Assembly: GCF_020085105.1 (NCBI RefSeq)
Contig: NC_058052.1
Coordinates: 11,637,233 to 11,701,232, forward strand
Length of the DNA: 64,000 bases
Direction of reading: 5' to 3'
From: Siniperca chuatsi
Taxonomy: Eukaryota > Chordata > Actinopteri > Centrarchiformes > Sinipercidae
In this document: positions 48,701 through 60,700 of the stretch, in pieces
How the letters are laid out: each line of letters starts with the position of its first letter
How positions within the stretch are numbered: the stretch's first letter is position 1
Notes under the pieces: model-generated
Database searches by the model: none
The model's input: only the letters and a program-made list of their open reading frames with translations
Told to the model about the DNA's origin: nothing
Program-made: the position numbers and the translations under genes

Positions 48701-51700
48701 CTAGCATGCTGAAGCTTAATATTCATATAAGCATTATTTTGTGACATTTTTCTCTTTGACTGTTGACTTGCCAGCACGGACGGGATTCAAAGGGAGGCCA
48801 TGGCAACTCACAGAAGTCCCCACCACACAAGAGCAGTGATTTTGACAAATACAGTGACTACAGTGATGACAAGTATGACTATGACGAAGAGGAGGATGAT
48901 TACGAAGATGACATGTCCGAGTACCCGCCGTCAAAAGATTCAGCTTCCCTGAGTCAGGGAAAGGGACGCCATGCTAAAGACCAGATGAAGAGAGGAAACA
49001 TGAGGGGGATGAAACAACAGCAGTGTATGAATGCTTGTCAAATTATATCAGATTATTCCTGTAGTAATTTATCTAGATTTACTGTGAATGATAAAAGATT
49101 TTATGTGATAGGAAGGGTCATAATCAAAGAGTCAACACAATTAGTAAATGTAATGTTGTGCATTGGTAAGGATGCACAACATTGACAACATCACTTCTTC
49201 CAAAATGTCATTTTCAGTTGGGCTGAGAGGAAGGGGCAGAGGGAGTGGACCAGGAAGAGGACGTGGGATGCTCAACAAAAACAAGAAGCTGAAGGGCAAA
49301 CCATGGGGAGGACGTGGACGAGGTCAAGGAGGAGACCAGGGTATGGAAGACATGGCACTGGTAAGTATGGCCGTGAAAATTAAGTATCACAATGAACCAC
49401 TAAATTGTGCTGTACAGATTGTACTGTACATTCACAAATTAGTTGGGGAAAAAGACAAAACTAAGACCACATCCTCTTGTTTATTTTGTGCCACAGGAAG
49501 GAAAAAATTCTTCCGGTTTTCAGAAGAAACGGCCAATTATGAGCAAGGAGTTTATCAATCAGCACACAGTTGAACACAATGGTAGATACATCTGCAAGTA
49601 TTTCCTGGAGGGTCGATGCATCAAGGTATAGTAGCACTAGTGTTCTTTTGCTTGTTTTAACAATGTAAGCTTATTTACGCTGAAATATTTGAAAAAGATA
49701 ATCACTTTCTTGTCTGAAAGATAAAATGGTTTTTTTTCGTCATACAGGGGGAGCAGTGCAAGTTTGAACATGAGCTCGTCGTACCAGATAAAAAAAGGGA
49801 GCTTTGTAAATTTTACCTCCAAGGATACTGCAGTAAAGGAGATAATTGCATTTACATGCACAATATCCTTCACTAATAACAGCAAGGGTTTTTAATCACA
49901 TTTGTGTTATTGCATCGCATAATTAAATCAAATCTCATTACACCTTTCAATTAGTCCTGTTCCTTAACCTGTGATTTCACATGAATACCCATGCAAGTTC
50001 TTTCATACTGGAGCCAAATGTTATCAAGGGGACAACTGCAAATTCTCCCACGAGGCTTTGACCGATGTGACCAAAGAGTTGCTTGATAAGGTAAGATAAA
50101 AAGTGTTTTTGATTAGTAACACCTCTATGCCAAGAGATTCTCATCTCTAATGGTCAGACAATAAGACAATTGTCTTAATTCTGCTTTCTGACTCATTTAT
50201 CAGATAATTAACACTGAAGAGGAGAACGCCCGTGAGGATGAGTTGGAGCTGGAGGATCTGAGAAAGCAGGGTATCGCCCCACTTCCAAAGCCTCCTCCTG
50301 GGGTGGGGTTGCTGCCCACTCCTGGCCAGAGCAGTCCTACAGATGGAGCGTCTGGCCAAGCAGGGAAGAAGATCCCCTCCCTGTTTGAAATCAAGGTTCA
50401 ACCTACTGTAGACTTGGCACAAAAAATTGGCCTGAGGTAAGCAAAATAATCTGTAATCAAACTCTAAAGAGTGTTTGGCGCTCATCCTCAACCTAATTGC
50501 ACACATTATTTTTCAGTGGATCCAACTTTTCCCAGAATCAAGGTGAAGGCACAAATCAGTTTAGTGGAGGCTCAGAGGACACGCAGAGTGGAGGCATGGT
50601 GCCTTCAGGCCCCTCTGCTCCTTCAATTCCTCCCCCTGGATCACCTGTTCCCATGTGTCACCCCACTGGACCATCCATGCCCCAGAGCCCCCCAGGACAG
50701 CTCCCACCACATGGATTTCCAATGCAGCCACCAATCCCCTCTGGTCAACCCCCACCCTTCCTTGGAAACCGACCTAATATCAGCCCCCAGATGAATATGC
50801 AGAGGCCTCCATTCCCTCCTATACCAGATCTGCAGATGTTGCAAAGTCTCTTCCCTTTTCCATCGTTGGGTCAGAACCCAGTAGATTTCTTCAGCAACTT
50901 TGTCCGAAACCAGGCCATGGGTCAACAAGGAGGTCAGTGTTTAATATTAATATGGTTGTCCAATAGATTAATTACCTTAACTGTTACTGAAATTGGCCTT
51001 TTGTTTTATTTTCAATGTGGTAGACCCTGGTCTGGGCTTCATACAGAACCTCCAGCAGCAGATGGGCGCAGAGTCACAGTTGCAGTCTTTACCACCAGCA
51101 GTACAGAAAGCCATCTTTTTACACCTGACACAGCAGCAACAGCAGCAGCAACAACAAAAAGACTCACATCCACAGGGGAATGAGCCACAGAGAGCAGAGG
51201 GCCAGGATGATAATAATGCAAACAGAGGTAAGTGTCCAGGGACAAGAAGCAGGTTTGCTAAATTATAAAAGGTAAACTAAAACCAAGTAAAACCCAGAAC
51301 CTCCTCAGAAAAGGAGCATGGACTGAAGTAAAAAGACCTTTATTACCCAGGAAAATTCCAATCCAAATACCTCAGTAAACCTATTTTTTGAAACAAGCCC
51401 CAGGTGTGACAAGGTGTTGATACATACATTTATAAATGTGGTCTGAGAGAACAAACATTTAGATATGATTTCATCTTTTTTAGCAGATGAAACTACAAAC
51501 TGGTACTCAAGCGATGAGGAGGATGGAAGCTGTGTTTCCTCCATCCTTAAATCTCTAAAGAAGCAGAATGAGATGCAGCAGTCTCAGTCCAAGCCCCTCC
51601 AGGTAGCTCCGGTGGCTCCAGTACTGGGTGACCCTCGGCTTGTGAAGGAGAGGGCCCTGCCAAGTGACCCCCGTGTGAAGGCAGACCCTCGTCAGCGACC

Positions 51701-52976
51701 CCCAGATATGAAAAAGGAGTCAGATGGAGCTGCAGACCCACGGCTTTCCAGAGACCCCAGGAAGATGAGACCAATGGAGCCAAGTTCATATCGCCAGCAG
51801 AGCCACCCTGTTCCTCAGAAACCTCCTACAGGCGATGAGGATGAGGAAGGAGAGAGGGAACTCAGGGACAAAGCTGTTCTCATCCCTCTAGATGCCAGCC
51901 CAGGTGTGGTGCTGCGGGACCCTCGTTGCCAGTTAAAGCAGTTTAGCCACATTCGCGTGGACATCCTGCTCCAGCGCCCAGCCTTCGCTCAGACAGTGGT
52001 GTGGGCCCCTGAGGACCTCATCCCTTCCCTTGTGCCCAAACAGGAACACTCCATCAATCTGCCCCTTCCACCCCTAATTGCAGATGCTCAGATGAACCGA
52101 ACAAGCCTGCCTGACCACCCCCCCGTCTCCAGCCCTCCACCGACTGACCCCAGACTGGCAGCTGCACGTTTGAAGGAACGTATGAGTCGATTGCCCACTG
52201 GATCTCTAGAGTCTCGACCCTCCACTGAAAGACCTGCAGATCCGCGTCAGCAGAAGACTCTGGACCCCAGACTCAAGCGTACAGGAAGTCTGGACTCTAA
52301 GCTGCTGGGTCAGAAAGAGCCCTCCTCTGGGGGAGGAGTTGCGGACCCCAGGCTACAAAAGGCCAGTGCTAGCTCTTCACTTCAAGCTGCGCGAGCCAAG
52401 CCAGAGCCTGAGAGGCTGCCACCGTATGCCCCTCGTCTGGCCTCCTCTGGTGGAGGGCTAGAGAGTCCCACTACAATCCTTGGGGGCATCAGTCTGTACG
52501 ATCCTCGTAATCAAACCGAGCAGGCTCAGAAGGAGCAAGCAGAGCCTCCTAAAAAGGTGGGGATTCTGAAACACCCAGATAAGAAAGACAATACTCCACC
52601 ACCATCACTCTCACTAACCCAGCGAAGTGGCTCTTTCGAAGAGGCCAAAAGCACAGACGTAGCCTCAGATCAGCCTCCACCTTCCAGTTCTCCCACAGTG
52701 CCTCCTTCCTCACCTGTCAAACCCCCCGCAGTTCATAATCTCCCCATCCAGGCACTGGCCGGGCTGATCCGACCCCAGTACACTGACTCCAGACAGGCCA
52801 AACTTGGAGGACAGGGCTCTACAGGAGCACAAGAAGAGGCAGAGGAAAAGAAGGAGCAGGAGAAGGCCATGGAGGAAGAACCAAAACAGGACGATCCAGA
52901 GGAGGAGGTAGACGACAGGACACTTAAAGATGTGTTCAAGACTTTTGATCCCACTGCTTCCCCTTTCTGTCAGTAA
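45764..52976 (+). CDS. zc3h6: Zinc finger CCCH domain-containing protein 6
   Basis: Nuclear CCCH RNA-binding protein; its paralogue ZC3H4 restrains unproductive transcription with WDR82. Exons: 45764-45795, 48195-48420, 48563-48685, 48775-49024, 49218-49360, 49497-49625, 49748-49862, 49981-50090, 50204-50436, 50517-50932, 51024-51227, 51484-52976. The sum is 3474 nt, 1157 aa; human ZC3H6 is 1189 aa. [20 protein letters not shown] opens the protein as in human. Order: Lys/Glu-rich segment (12-87), Ser/Asp-rich stretch (88-200), RG-rich patch (212-255), three CCCH fingers (C290-H309, C321-H339, C344-H363; spacings CX7CX5CX3H, CX7CX5CX3H, CX8CX5CX3H), proline-rich region, a Q9 tract, then 11 DPR motifs, ending [13 protein letters not shown]. 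Intron 7 is AT-AC (U12). An in-frame ATG at 45710 could add 18 residues. Confidence 0.94.
45796..48194 (+). other. zc3h6: zc3h6 intron 1
   Basis: A 2.4 kb intron after the 32-nt coding part of exon 1. It holds an octamer ATGCAAAT at 46117-46124. No other exon, repeat or RNA gene was recognised. Confidence 0.6.
49863..49980 (+). other. zc3h6: U12-type (AT-AC) intron in zc3h6
   Basis: The donor is ATATCCTTCA; the branch site TTCCTTAAC (49960-49968) is an exact U12 consensus; the acceptor is ...TTTCAC. The branch adenosine lies 13-14 nt from the 3' end. Removing the 118-nt intron joins YMH-N-EYPCKF, between the second and third zinc fingers, as in human ZC3H6. No GT-AG alternative restores this join. 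Confidence 0.93.
51131..51158 (+). repeat. zc3h6: Coding CAG/CAA repeat (Q9) in zc3h6
   Basis: Mixed CAG and CAA codons encode nine glutamines after FLHLT in exon 11. CAA interruptions should limit slippage. Confidence 0.85.
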
Positions 52977-53381
52977 ATACTATTAATCTTTATTTAGCTT
53001 TACATGAACCTATTTATTTCTGTATATAAATTATCCTGTATAGAATCACATACTATCTAGTGCACCACACATTTGCCAGTATGGAGATGATGCTCGATAT
53101 GTGCACAAACACAGCACAGTGTATAGTTCCTTTTAACATAATCATATAATGCTGAAATGTGTATTTTGAAAGTTTGTATGTTAAGGTGTTTTATCATTGT
53201 GTAATTTTGGTGTTCATTCTAAACAATCAGAAAAAAAAGGAAATTTTGTTAACTTGGATAGTTTTCACTGAGGACTGTCCCATATGCTGTTTACTAAACT
53301 CTGGGTTCATTCCAGGCATTACACCCCGTAGAACAGATCATTCACTCACTCTATATGCAGTCAGAGAGATAATGCGTAATC

Positions 53382-53387
53382 AATAAA
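53382..53387 (+). terminator. zc3h6: zc3h6 proximal poly(A) signal
   Basis: AATAAA in CGTAATCAATAAAGCAAC, about 405 nt after the stop codon. It gives a compact 3' UTR; a distal AATAAA lies at 54475. Confidence 0.5.
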
Positions 53388-54677
53388 GCAACAATTGTAA
53401 GAATCCCCTTGAGAATTTTTGTATTTACTTATTTATTTCAAGACACTTTTATATTATGAGATCTTTATGTTTATGCTCACTTTTATGATAAGGGATTTTT
53501 TCACAGTAAGTCAACAGATGTTTTTTTGAACAGTTAAATTTTTTACCACACACCCTGATGAGTTGTTGTGATTTGTCAACCACTGACATGATCAGGTCAG
53601 ATTAACAAAACAGAATCCCTGCAGGTCCTTTTTACTGTACGTTTCCCAGAAAGGCACATGCAAGGTATGTGCTGATGTTGAGATACAGATGTTTGTTCAT
53701 CAATTCTTTGCCTAAAATGCATACAATTAACTAGCTTGCAGGAATGTTTGTGCAATATGAGACAGTTCCCAGCTTAGCTGAGAAGAAATGTGTTGTTTTG
53801 TAACATGGCAGCCGTTTTCTGTTTTGTGGCCTAAATGCTTTGAGAATGTAACATTACTGTTGTAGGCTTTTCTAACTTGCTAACCAGTTATTAATGACAT
53901 TTAGTGGAGTAAATTAATATTGGTTACTTGATTTGTCATTGTCATTCCTCAAAACACTCACAAGCTTGTAAATAGCAGGAACACTGTCTTTCTCTTATTT
54001 TCACCAGAATATGACATCAAGAAATAATTAATAAAGTGTAACAAACAAAGAGAGAAAATATTATCTTGGTCACATTGCAGATATATATGATACAAATATG
54101 ACCTTGTTTCATGTTGAATTTTGTTGGAGTTGACTGTAGATGAACTCATATGGGGTTATGTGCGCTACAAAGGATGAATGTTGTAGGCTTAAGGTGGCAT
54201 AGTGCTGGGCAGTTTGTATTATTTGACAGTTCTGTGTCTGTTAAGGTGAGCTATCCTTGTTTGAAACTAAGCTATGTACTTTTGTATTGCTTTCATAATT
54301 CACATTGTAAATGCCTATTTTGTATCACATGTACAGTCTGTGTTTGAGTTTCTTAATGAATAATGCTTTTTTCCCTCCTGTCAGTGTGGTGGTTATGGTT
54401 GTAATAATACTGTATGACATTTTAACAACAACATATGCCCGTCATATTTCAGTGATTTTATTATGAATATCTGAAATAAAGAGATAAAACACAAGGTATT
54501 TTATTTCAGAATCACACATCAAGTTGCAATGTCTCATTTTAGTGTGCATAAATGTAGAAACAAATCTCAGCTTCAATACAAAATATTTTACGTCATGCAG
54601 CTTGCTGTAATGCTCAAGTGCCCTTGAGCATGACAGTCTGTGAAAGCTCCCTCCAAGGGTTAAGTGGGTTTCACATC

Positions 54678-54683
54678 TTTATT
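54678..54683 (-). terminator. Candidate poly(A) signal of the vinculin-like gene
   Basis: TTTATT on the plus strand, i.e. AATAAA on the minus strand, 86 nt past the stop codon at 54769. Confidence 0.45.
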
Positions 54684-54768
54684 ATCATATCAAATAGAAA
54701 ACAAGATGTGATCTGTGTTAGGCTTTTCTTGAGACCTAAACACTACTTGTGCTTTGAAGGGGTAGTGG

Positions 54769-57700
54769 TCACTTGTAGTGGTCTTGCACATTAACTGGGA
54801 GGGCAAGACTGGGTGCTGCAGGGTGGGATGAGGTCTTTCTCAAACCCAGCTCATCAGTCTCTGGGTTAGAGGTCTGCTGGGCTCGATGGATCTCCAGCTT
54901 CCTCCTCCACTGGAAACACAAGGCTGTAGCCTCTGCACCATCTGAATTTGGCTCAGGCTGCTTCAAACCCTAGAATAAGAGAGCTATTGTACAGTTTTAA
55001 TCGCTCAGGAGACAATTCTCACAGGACATACGTTTACGTTTTTGATGTTAGATTTACTGTGATGCTGGCTGTCTCTGCAGCGTGGACCCCACGCAGGACC
55101 GTCTGGAGTAGATTTTGTGCGTTCTTTACCAGGATCTCATCAGATGATTTGCACCCAGGTGTTACAGCATTGACACTAAGTAAACATTAAGAAAAACTGT
55201 CTTATTACCTTTCTTTATTTTTTTTTTCTAGCTTAGTTTTCAGTGTCTGAAATGTCTAAACTCTTCTGACCTGGAGATGATGTTGAGCTGGTTGGTGATG
55301 GTGAGAATCTGCTCAACTATTAGGGAGAGCTCAACCCTACACTGTTTATCCAGGCAGTGGTTGGCAATAACTCTGATAAAGCGAGTTACTGACTGGCAGT
55401 TTGAAATCACATCTTTGGCTGCAGTGACAAATGTCGCTTTATTCTGAAAAAAAGGAATGATTGTTAATGAGGGTGTCTGCAAATATTAAGATCAAGGCAG
55501 TAAAGTGCCCTCTAGTGGTTATTACCGGTATTGGGCCTTTCTTCTTCAAGTACTGTGTCATGTAACATAGTGTGTCAGCCATCTTCCTGGTCACCTGGAC
55601 AATTCTGTTATCCTTGGGATCCCAGCTGTCACTTTCTTGCTTTAGAAAAAGGGAGGTGTAGGTCAGCGAAGAAGCTTCTTTGTATGCAGTAGACCTGACA
55701 CCATCCTGTAGAGAAAAATAGGTTTTAGGTGATTTATTGTGACATAAAGGAATCACTGAACTGTAACATCTTATTAATCATGAGATACCTACATCTTTTT
55801 CCATATTTCCAGGTCCATATTTGACCACAGCTGCCATGTTCATATTCGGTTTTGCAGCATCTACACACTCTGTGTTGCCTTTCTGCCAGGATGTCATTGT
55901 CGTGTCGGGAAATTCCACTTCTTTGACTTTAGATGGGATTGTAGCCAACACTTCTTCGATATCCTCAGGTGTTCTGCCCTGTAGACCAGCCCTCATATGC
56001 TCTTTAGCCTCTTGGTGAATCCCATCTTGCTTCCAGATCTCCTCCACCACATAATGAGCTTTGGCTGACCAGCACTGTATCTGCACCTCCAGACTGAGTG
56101 TGTCACAAATGTAGTGAGTCTCGACCATGAGCCTCGCCCTGCTGATTATATCTGAGATCTGGAAAGACAGGTGGTCGTTGATAGACCTCAGATTAGAACG
56201 GGCACGTGGATCGCGGATGTAGTTTAAGCAGTCCTCGACTCTTTTGGTCACAAGTTTTACATTTTCAAAAAGCCTTTGTGCTGCGTTTTCAAATTTCTGC
56301 TCTGCATCTTCTGTGTTCTCCCGAAAGTGTTCAGCAGCAAAATAAGCAATGCTGACAATATTTTGAAGTGCAGTTTCATAATCCTTATTTGCTTTGCTCA
56401 AATGACCAGAAAGCGCTCTAATTTTAATCAAAAGATGTCGCTGAAAGAATTCTGATTTTGCAAGTTGCATCACACTTGGCATTATGTCAAGCTCTTCGGC
56501 AGCTTTAAGATAAGCTTCAGTCAGTGTTTTTAGTTCATTCTGGTATCCTGTTAACTGTTTTGATTTGTAAGCACTTTTACAATTTAGGCTGGTTAGCCTC
56601 GCTGCCTCTTGGATTCGAAGCGAGTTCTCAGACAACACTGATAGCTGTTTCTGAGGGCTCAGCTGGTTCATTGCAGTTGATGTTCCCAAAATCTTATCAA
56701 GAGAATTGAGTAAAATCTGAATAGACAGGCCCCAGAGGATACAGAGTCCCTCTAGTTGATCTACTTGTCCTACCAATGAGGTGGAAAATCCCACCAGATA
56801 CCTTGTGTTGTTCTGGGCTTTGTTGAGCTTGTTGTGTAAAATGCTGAATGTTTCTTGACTGTCACTTTGTGAGGTTAGATCAGAAGATGTCAAGAGCTGG
56901 ACCACGTCAGCACATAAAGCCATCACTTCATTTAGTCGCTGTGTAACAGTGATTGCCATTGTTGGCAGAATTCCTTGCAGCTCAGTGTAAACAGCATGAT
57001 ACCAGGTTCCAGCTACTGGCAGTAAAACCTTTCGAGTGTTGTTAATAAGGTCAGAAAACTGTGTGCTATATTTGTAGATGCTCTCTGTGCTCATCGCTGA
57101 GCTCATCGCCGTCTCTTGAGCTGTCTGGACGAGCAGCGGAGTCAGCGACACCAGCTCTGCTCTAAAACTTTCCAATGTCTGACGATCAACCGCATCAACA
57201 ATGGCCAAGGCTTCCTTTGCAGCTTGAGCATAACAGTTTGACAGCTCAAGAACACCATTGCATGCCTGGTTGAGTACTGTCACATCTTTCCCTTTAGTCA
57301 CAGTCACAACTTCATACAAGAGGGGTAAAAGGTCAAATTCAAGAGGTTTGTGGATCAGTTTGGGCGCTTCGGAGACAGCTGGGATCTTTAAATCATCTCT
57401 GTCATATTTACGAGCCAGTTCTACTTCTATGGTTTCCTCATCTGAGCGCTCCTCCTCATGTTCGGTTTGGGAATCCCTCATAACGTTCAAAACAGGAGAA
57501 GCAGAGCCTCTTCTCATATGATCCAGGTTCAGTTCACAGGTGTCTTTGACTGGTAAACATGATTGTGAGATTTCAGGCTGACGTGCCCCCTCTCGCAGTG
57601 GGCTCAGGAGATGTGGGTGCTGTTGGCCGTCCAGTCCCTTTCGGAGCACTTTGAAATGCTGAATAGCCATGGAAACATTATCTGAAAAAGTAGTATATAC

Positions 57701-60700
57701 CTCCACATTTAGACTGGAACCTAAAAGCATGTCTCTGACTGACTCCCCCACTTTGGTTTGAGATGGCTGAACCTGCTTCAGCAAGACCAGGAGGCCATTC
57801 CTGTAGATGGGGTTATCACTTCTGTCCAAGTGCCTCCTCACTGACTGAATCACCAGCTTCATGTGACAAATAAGGTTTGTTGCATGTTCATTGAACAGTT
57901 TATAGCTCTGCTCTCTGTACGCTGCGTCACACCCATGTCGGTCATTGACCATCTCATTAATAGCAACACTGGTGAACTCCCTTACATCCATTACATCACC
58001 GAGAGCGTCTTGAAGCTGAATATTCTCTTCCTCCCATTTTTGACACACCTCATGAAGCGTTTGAACAGTTTGGATTGAATTATCCGCCAGCTCCAGTGAA
58101 AGAGGTGCGATTCGAGCTCTGAGTCTTGTAAGGCATGCGTGTGAGTTTTCCACGTTCTCCAAACTCTTTGCATCAACAGCCACAGCTGAGATAAAATTTG
58201 CCACTTGGATTATTCTATCAGTGGAAGATATGAAATCCTCAACTAGTGGCTGAATAAAGTTCAGATCCATCTTTGTAGAAGAATGTGCAACTAGGATCGG
58301 TCTCATCACACTTAAAAGTTCCTCAACTGTTGAAGATGCTGTAAGAAATGTGTCCAAGACTTGATAAAGAACAGCAGTCATCAAAGCTTTGTCAAGCATT
58401 TGTATTTGCTGCACCAACAAAGTGCAGGTTTTCTCAAGGCTCTGCTCAGTAATATCAGGATCCTCTGAGGACTTTAAAATAAATTTTATGTCTGACCAGA
58501 ACTGCAGGATGTGACGACAATGACCCACCACTCTTTGCTGAAACTCTCTACGAGAAGAGTTTGCCACAACCATACAGTGAAACACAAGATCTCTTATCAT
58601 GCTGTCAAAGCCACTGCCTCGGATTGAAGAAGTGGAGGAACTGGTAAGTAGTTGCAACACACTGTTCCTCCTCCCTGTGTAATACCCACAAGGACCCAGT
58701 GATCCATTGTGACATTCACTTTTCAGGGTTATAATAATCTCACTCACTGTGCTCTGCACCTTGTCCAGAATGTACCTCTTGGCTTCCTGTGCCTGCTCGC
58801 TTGTAGGGTGTTTGATGGTTGTGCACATGGCCGTGTGCAGCATGGAGATGCACCTCCTCAGGGTCTCCAAGGAATCAAGAAGCTGTTTCGTTTGTCTGGG
58901 ATCCTGTAAGGAATTTGCTCTCTCCACTGTCAGACTGTTGAGGAGAAGCAGAGCCTGAGAAAACACCTGGAAAGATTTGAGCAGAGACTTGATGTCTGAG
59001 GAAGAGACAAGCTCAGAGAGGCACTCCAAAACTCGATCAGCAGCAGCTACAATTCTCCTTACAGTAGCATCATCGTCCACTAACAGAACCTAAGATCAGA
59101 AAGACAGATGAGGTTACTTACTGCTGCTGAACAGTTTCTTATGCTTTTTTAGCCATACTAGCGGCATGGAACTGTGGAGGGCAATGTCAGCCTGTCAGTC
59201 GGTCGGTCAGGCCACCACTTTGCTACTGACTGAAATATCTCAACAACTACTGGATTGATTGCCATGATTTTGGAGATCCACAGACTTTTCCTTTATTGCC
59301 ACCATGAGGTTGACATTTTTGGTTTTTAGTTAAATGTCTTGACAACTGTTGGATGGATTGACATGAAATTTGGTTAAGACATTCACGTCCCTGGAATTGT
59401 AATTCAGATAGCGCCAAGATCAGGTGAAAATTATAAGCTGTGCAATAATGAAAATAGCTGCAAAACTATGCAAAACTAAACTATATGATATTCCCATCAG
59501 CCTCAGCTATACTTTAGGTTTAGTGCTAATTAGCAAATGTTAGCATGCTAACACAGTAAACTAAGATGGAGAACATGGTAAACATTATACCTGCTAATCA
59601 TCAGCATGTTAGCATTGTCACTGTGAGCATGTTAGCATGCTGACGTTAGCATTTAGCTCAAAGCACCACTGTGCCTAAATACAGCCTCATGTAGAGCTGC
59701 TAGTATGGCTGACTCTTAGTCTTGTATATATTTCACACATGTTGACTGGGCATAATAAATATTACCTAGTCATGCAATAATGTCACTGATCAAATTTAAT
59801 GACTAAATGTAAAACCTAGAAATGAAAACTAGGTTTGTGTGCACATAAATTAAATAGTGATGAACTGAAAAAGTTCTACATTGTGGTGCACAGGTATTGT
59901 ATATATAAAGTGACCTGTGTTGCAGTATGAGTTCATAATATTGTGAAAATAACAATTATGGGTAAAGACAGAAGTCCCAGATCATTTTGCAATCTCTTAC
60001 TAAACCTTGGACAATGATGGGAAACAAAAAGTCTGCCTGTTCTGACTGTAAGAGCTATTGTTTGCGAAAAATGTTGAAATTTAACTTGCACAAATCGCTG
60101 TATTCAAATATGATACTCTAGTGTGCTGAAATAGTGTTGGCAGATAGAGAGCATTTCCCATAACCAAAGAGAAGAAAGAAGTCACCATGTGATGTTATGA
60201 GTGTAGAGCTTCTTATAAAGTTACAAAAGATTATGACAGTGTCTTGAGTAGTCTTGAGTAGCTGATGTAAACCCATTTCATAAATTACTAACAGTCTGTA
60301 CACTGGCATGGCATTACAGATATCAGTCAGTAGCTAACACTGGAAAAAGTTCACTGTCCTCACAAATTAACAAAAGTTCATTTAAACAGTTTTTTTATGA
60401 CACACTGGAAGTGTAGGCCAAGGATCTTGGTTTAGTAGCAGAGATATTTCAGGTGTAAAATGTAAAACAGCCAGCAGTTTGGCCTCTTGTGTTAAGTAGT
60501 ATTCCCATTTAAGGAAACCTCTGGGAAAGTAAAAAGCAGATGTAGCTGTGGAAGATGAATCTATTGGAACCTGTCTGTGCTTTTAATCACAATCTGCAGC
60601 CATCCCTTCTCCCTATCTCTGTTTATTTTTAAAAGTGTAATATCTTAAATTGAATGGTATATTTAGTAACATACTTGCAACCACCTTTTAAACCAGGAGA

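Larger units (their letters stand above)
52977..54768. other. Convergent 3' UTR interval of zc3h6 and the vinculin-like gene
   Basis: No coding exon. Plus-strand AATAAA signals for zc3h6 lie at 53382-53387 and 54475-54480. Minus-strand signals for the neighbour lie at 54683-54678 and 54462-54457. The distal sites of the two genes cross, so the transcripts could overlap by up to about 200 nt. Confidence 0.55.
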
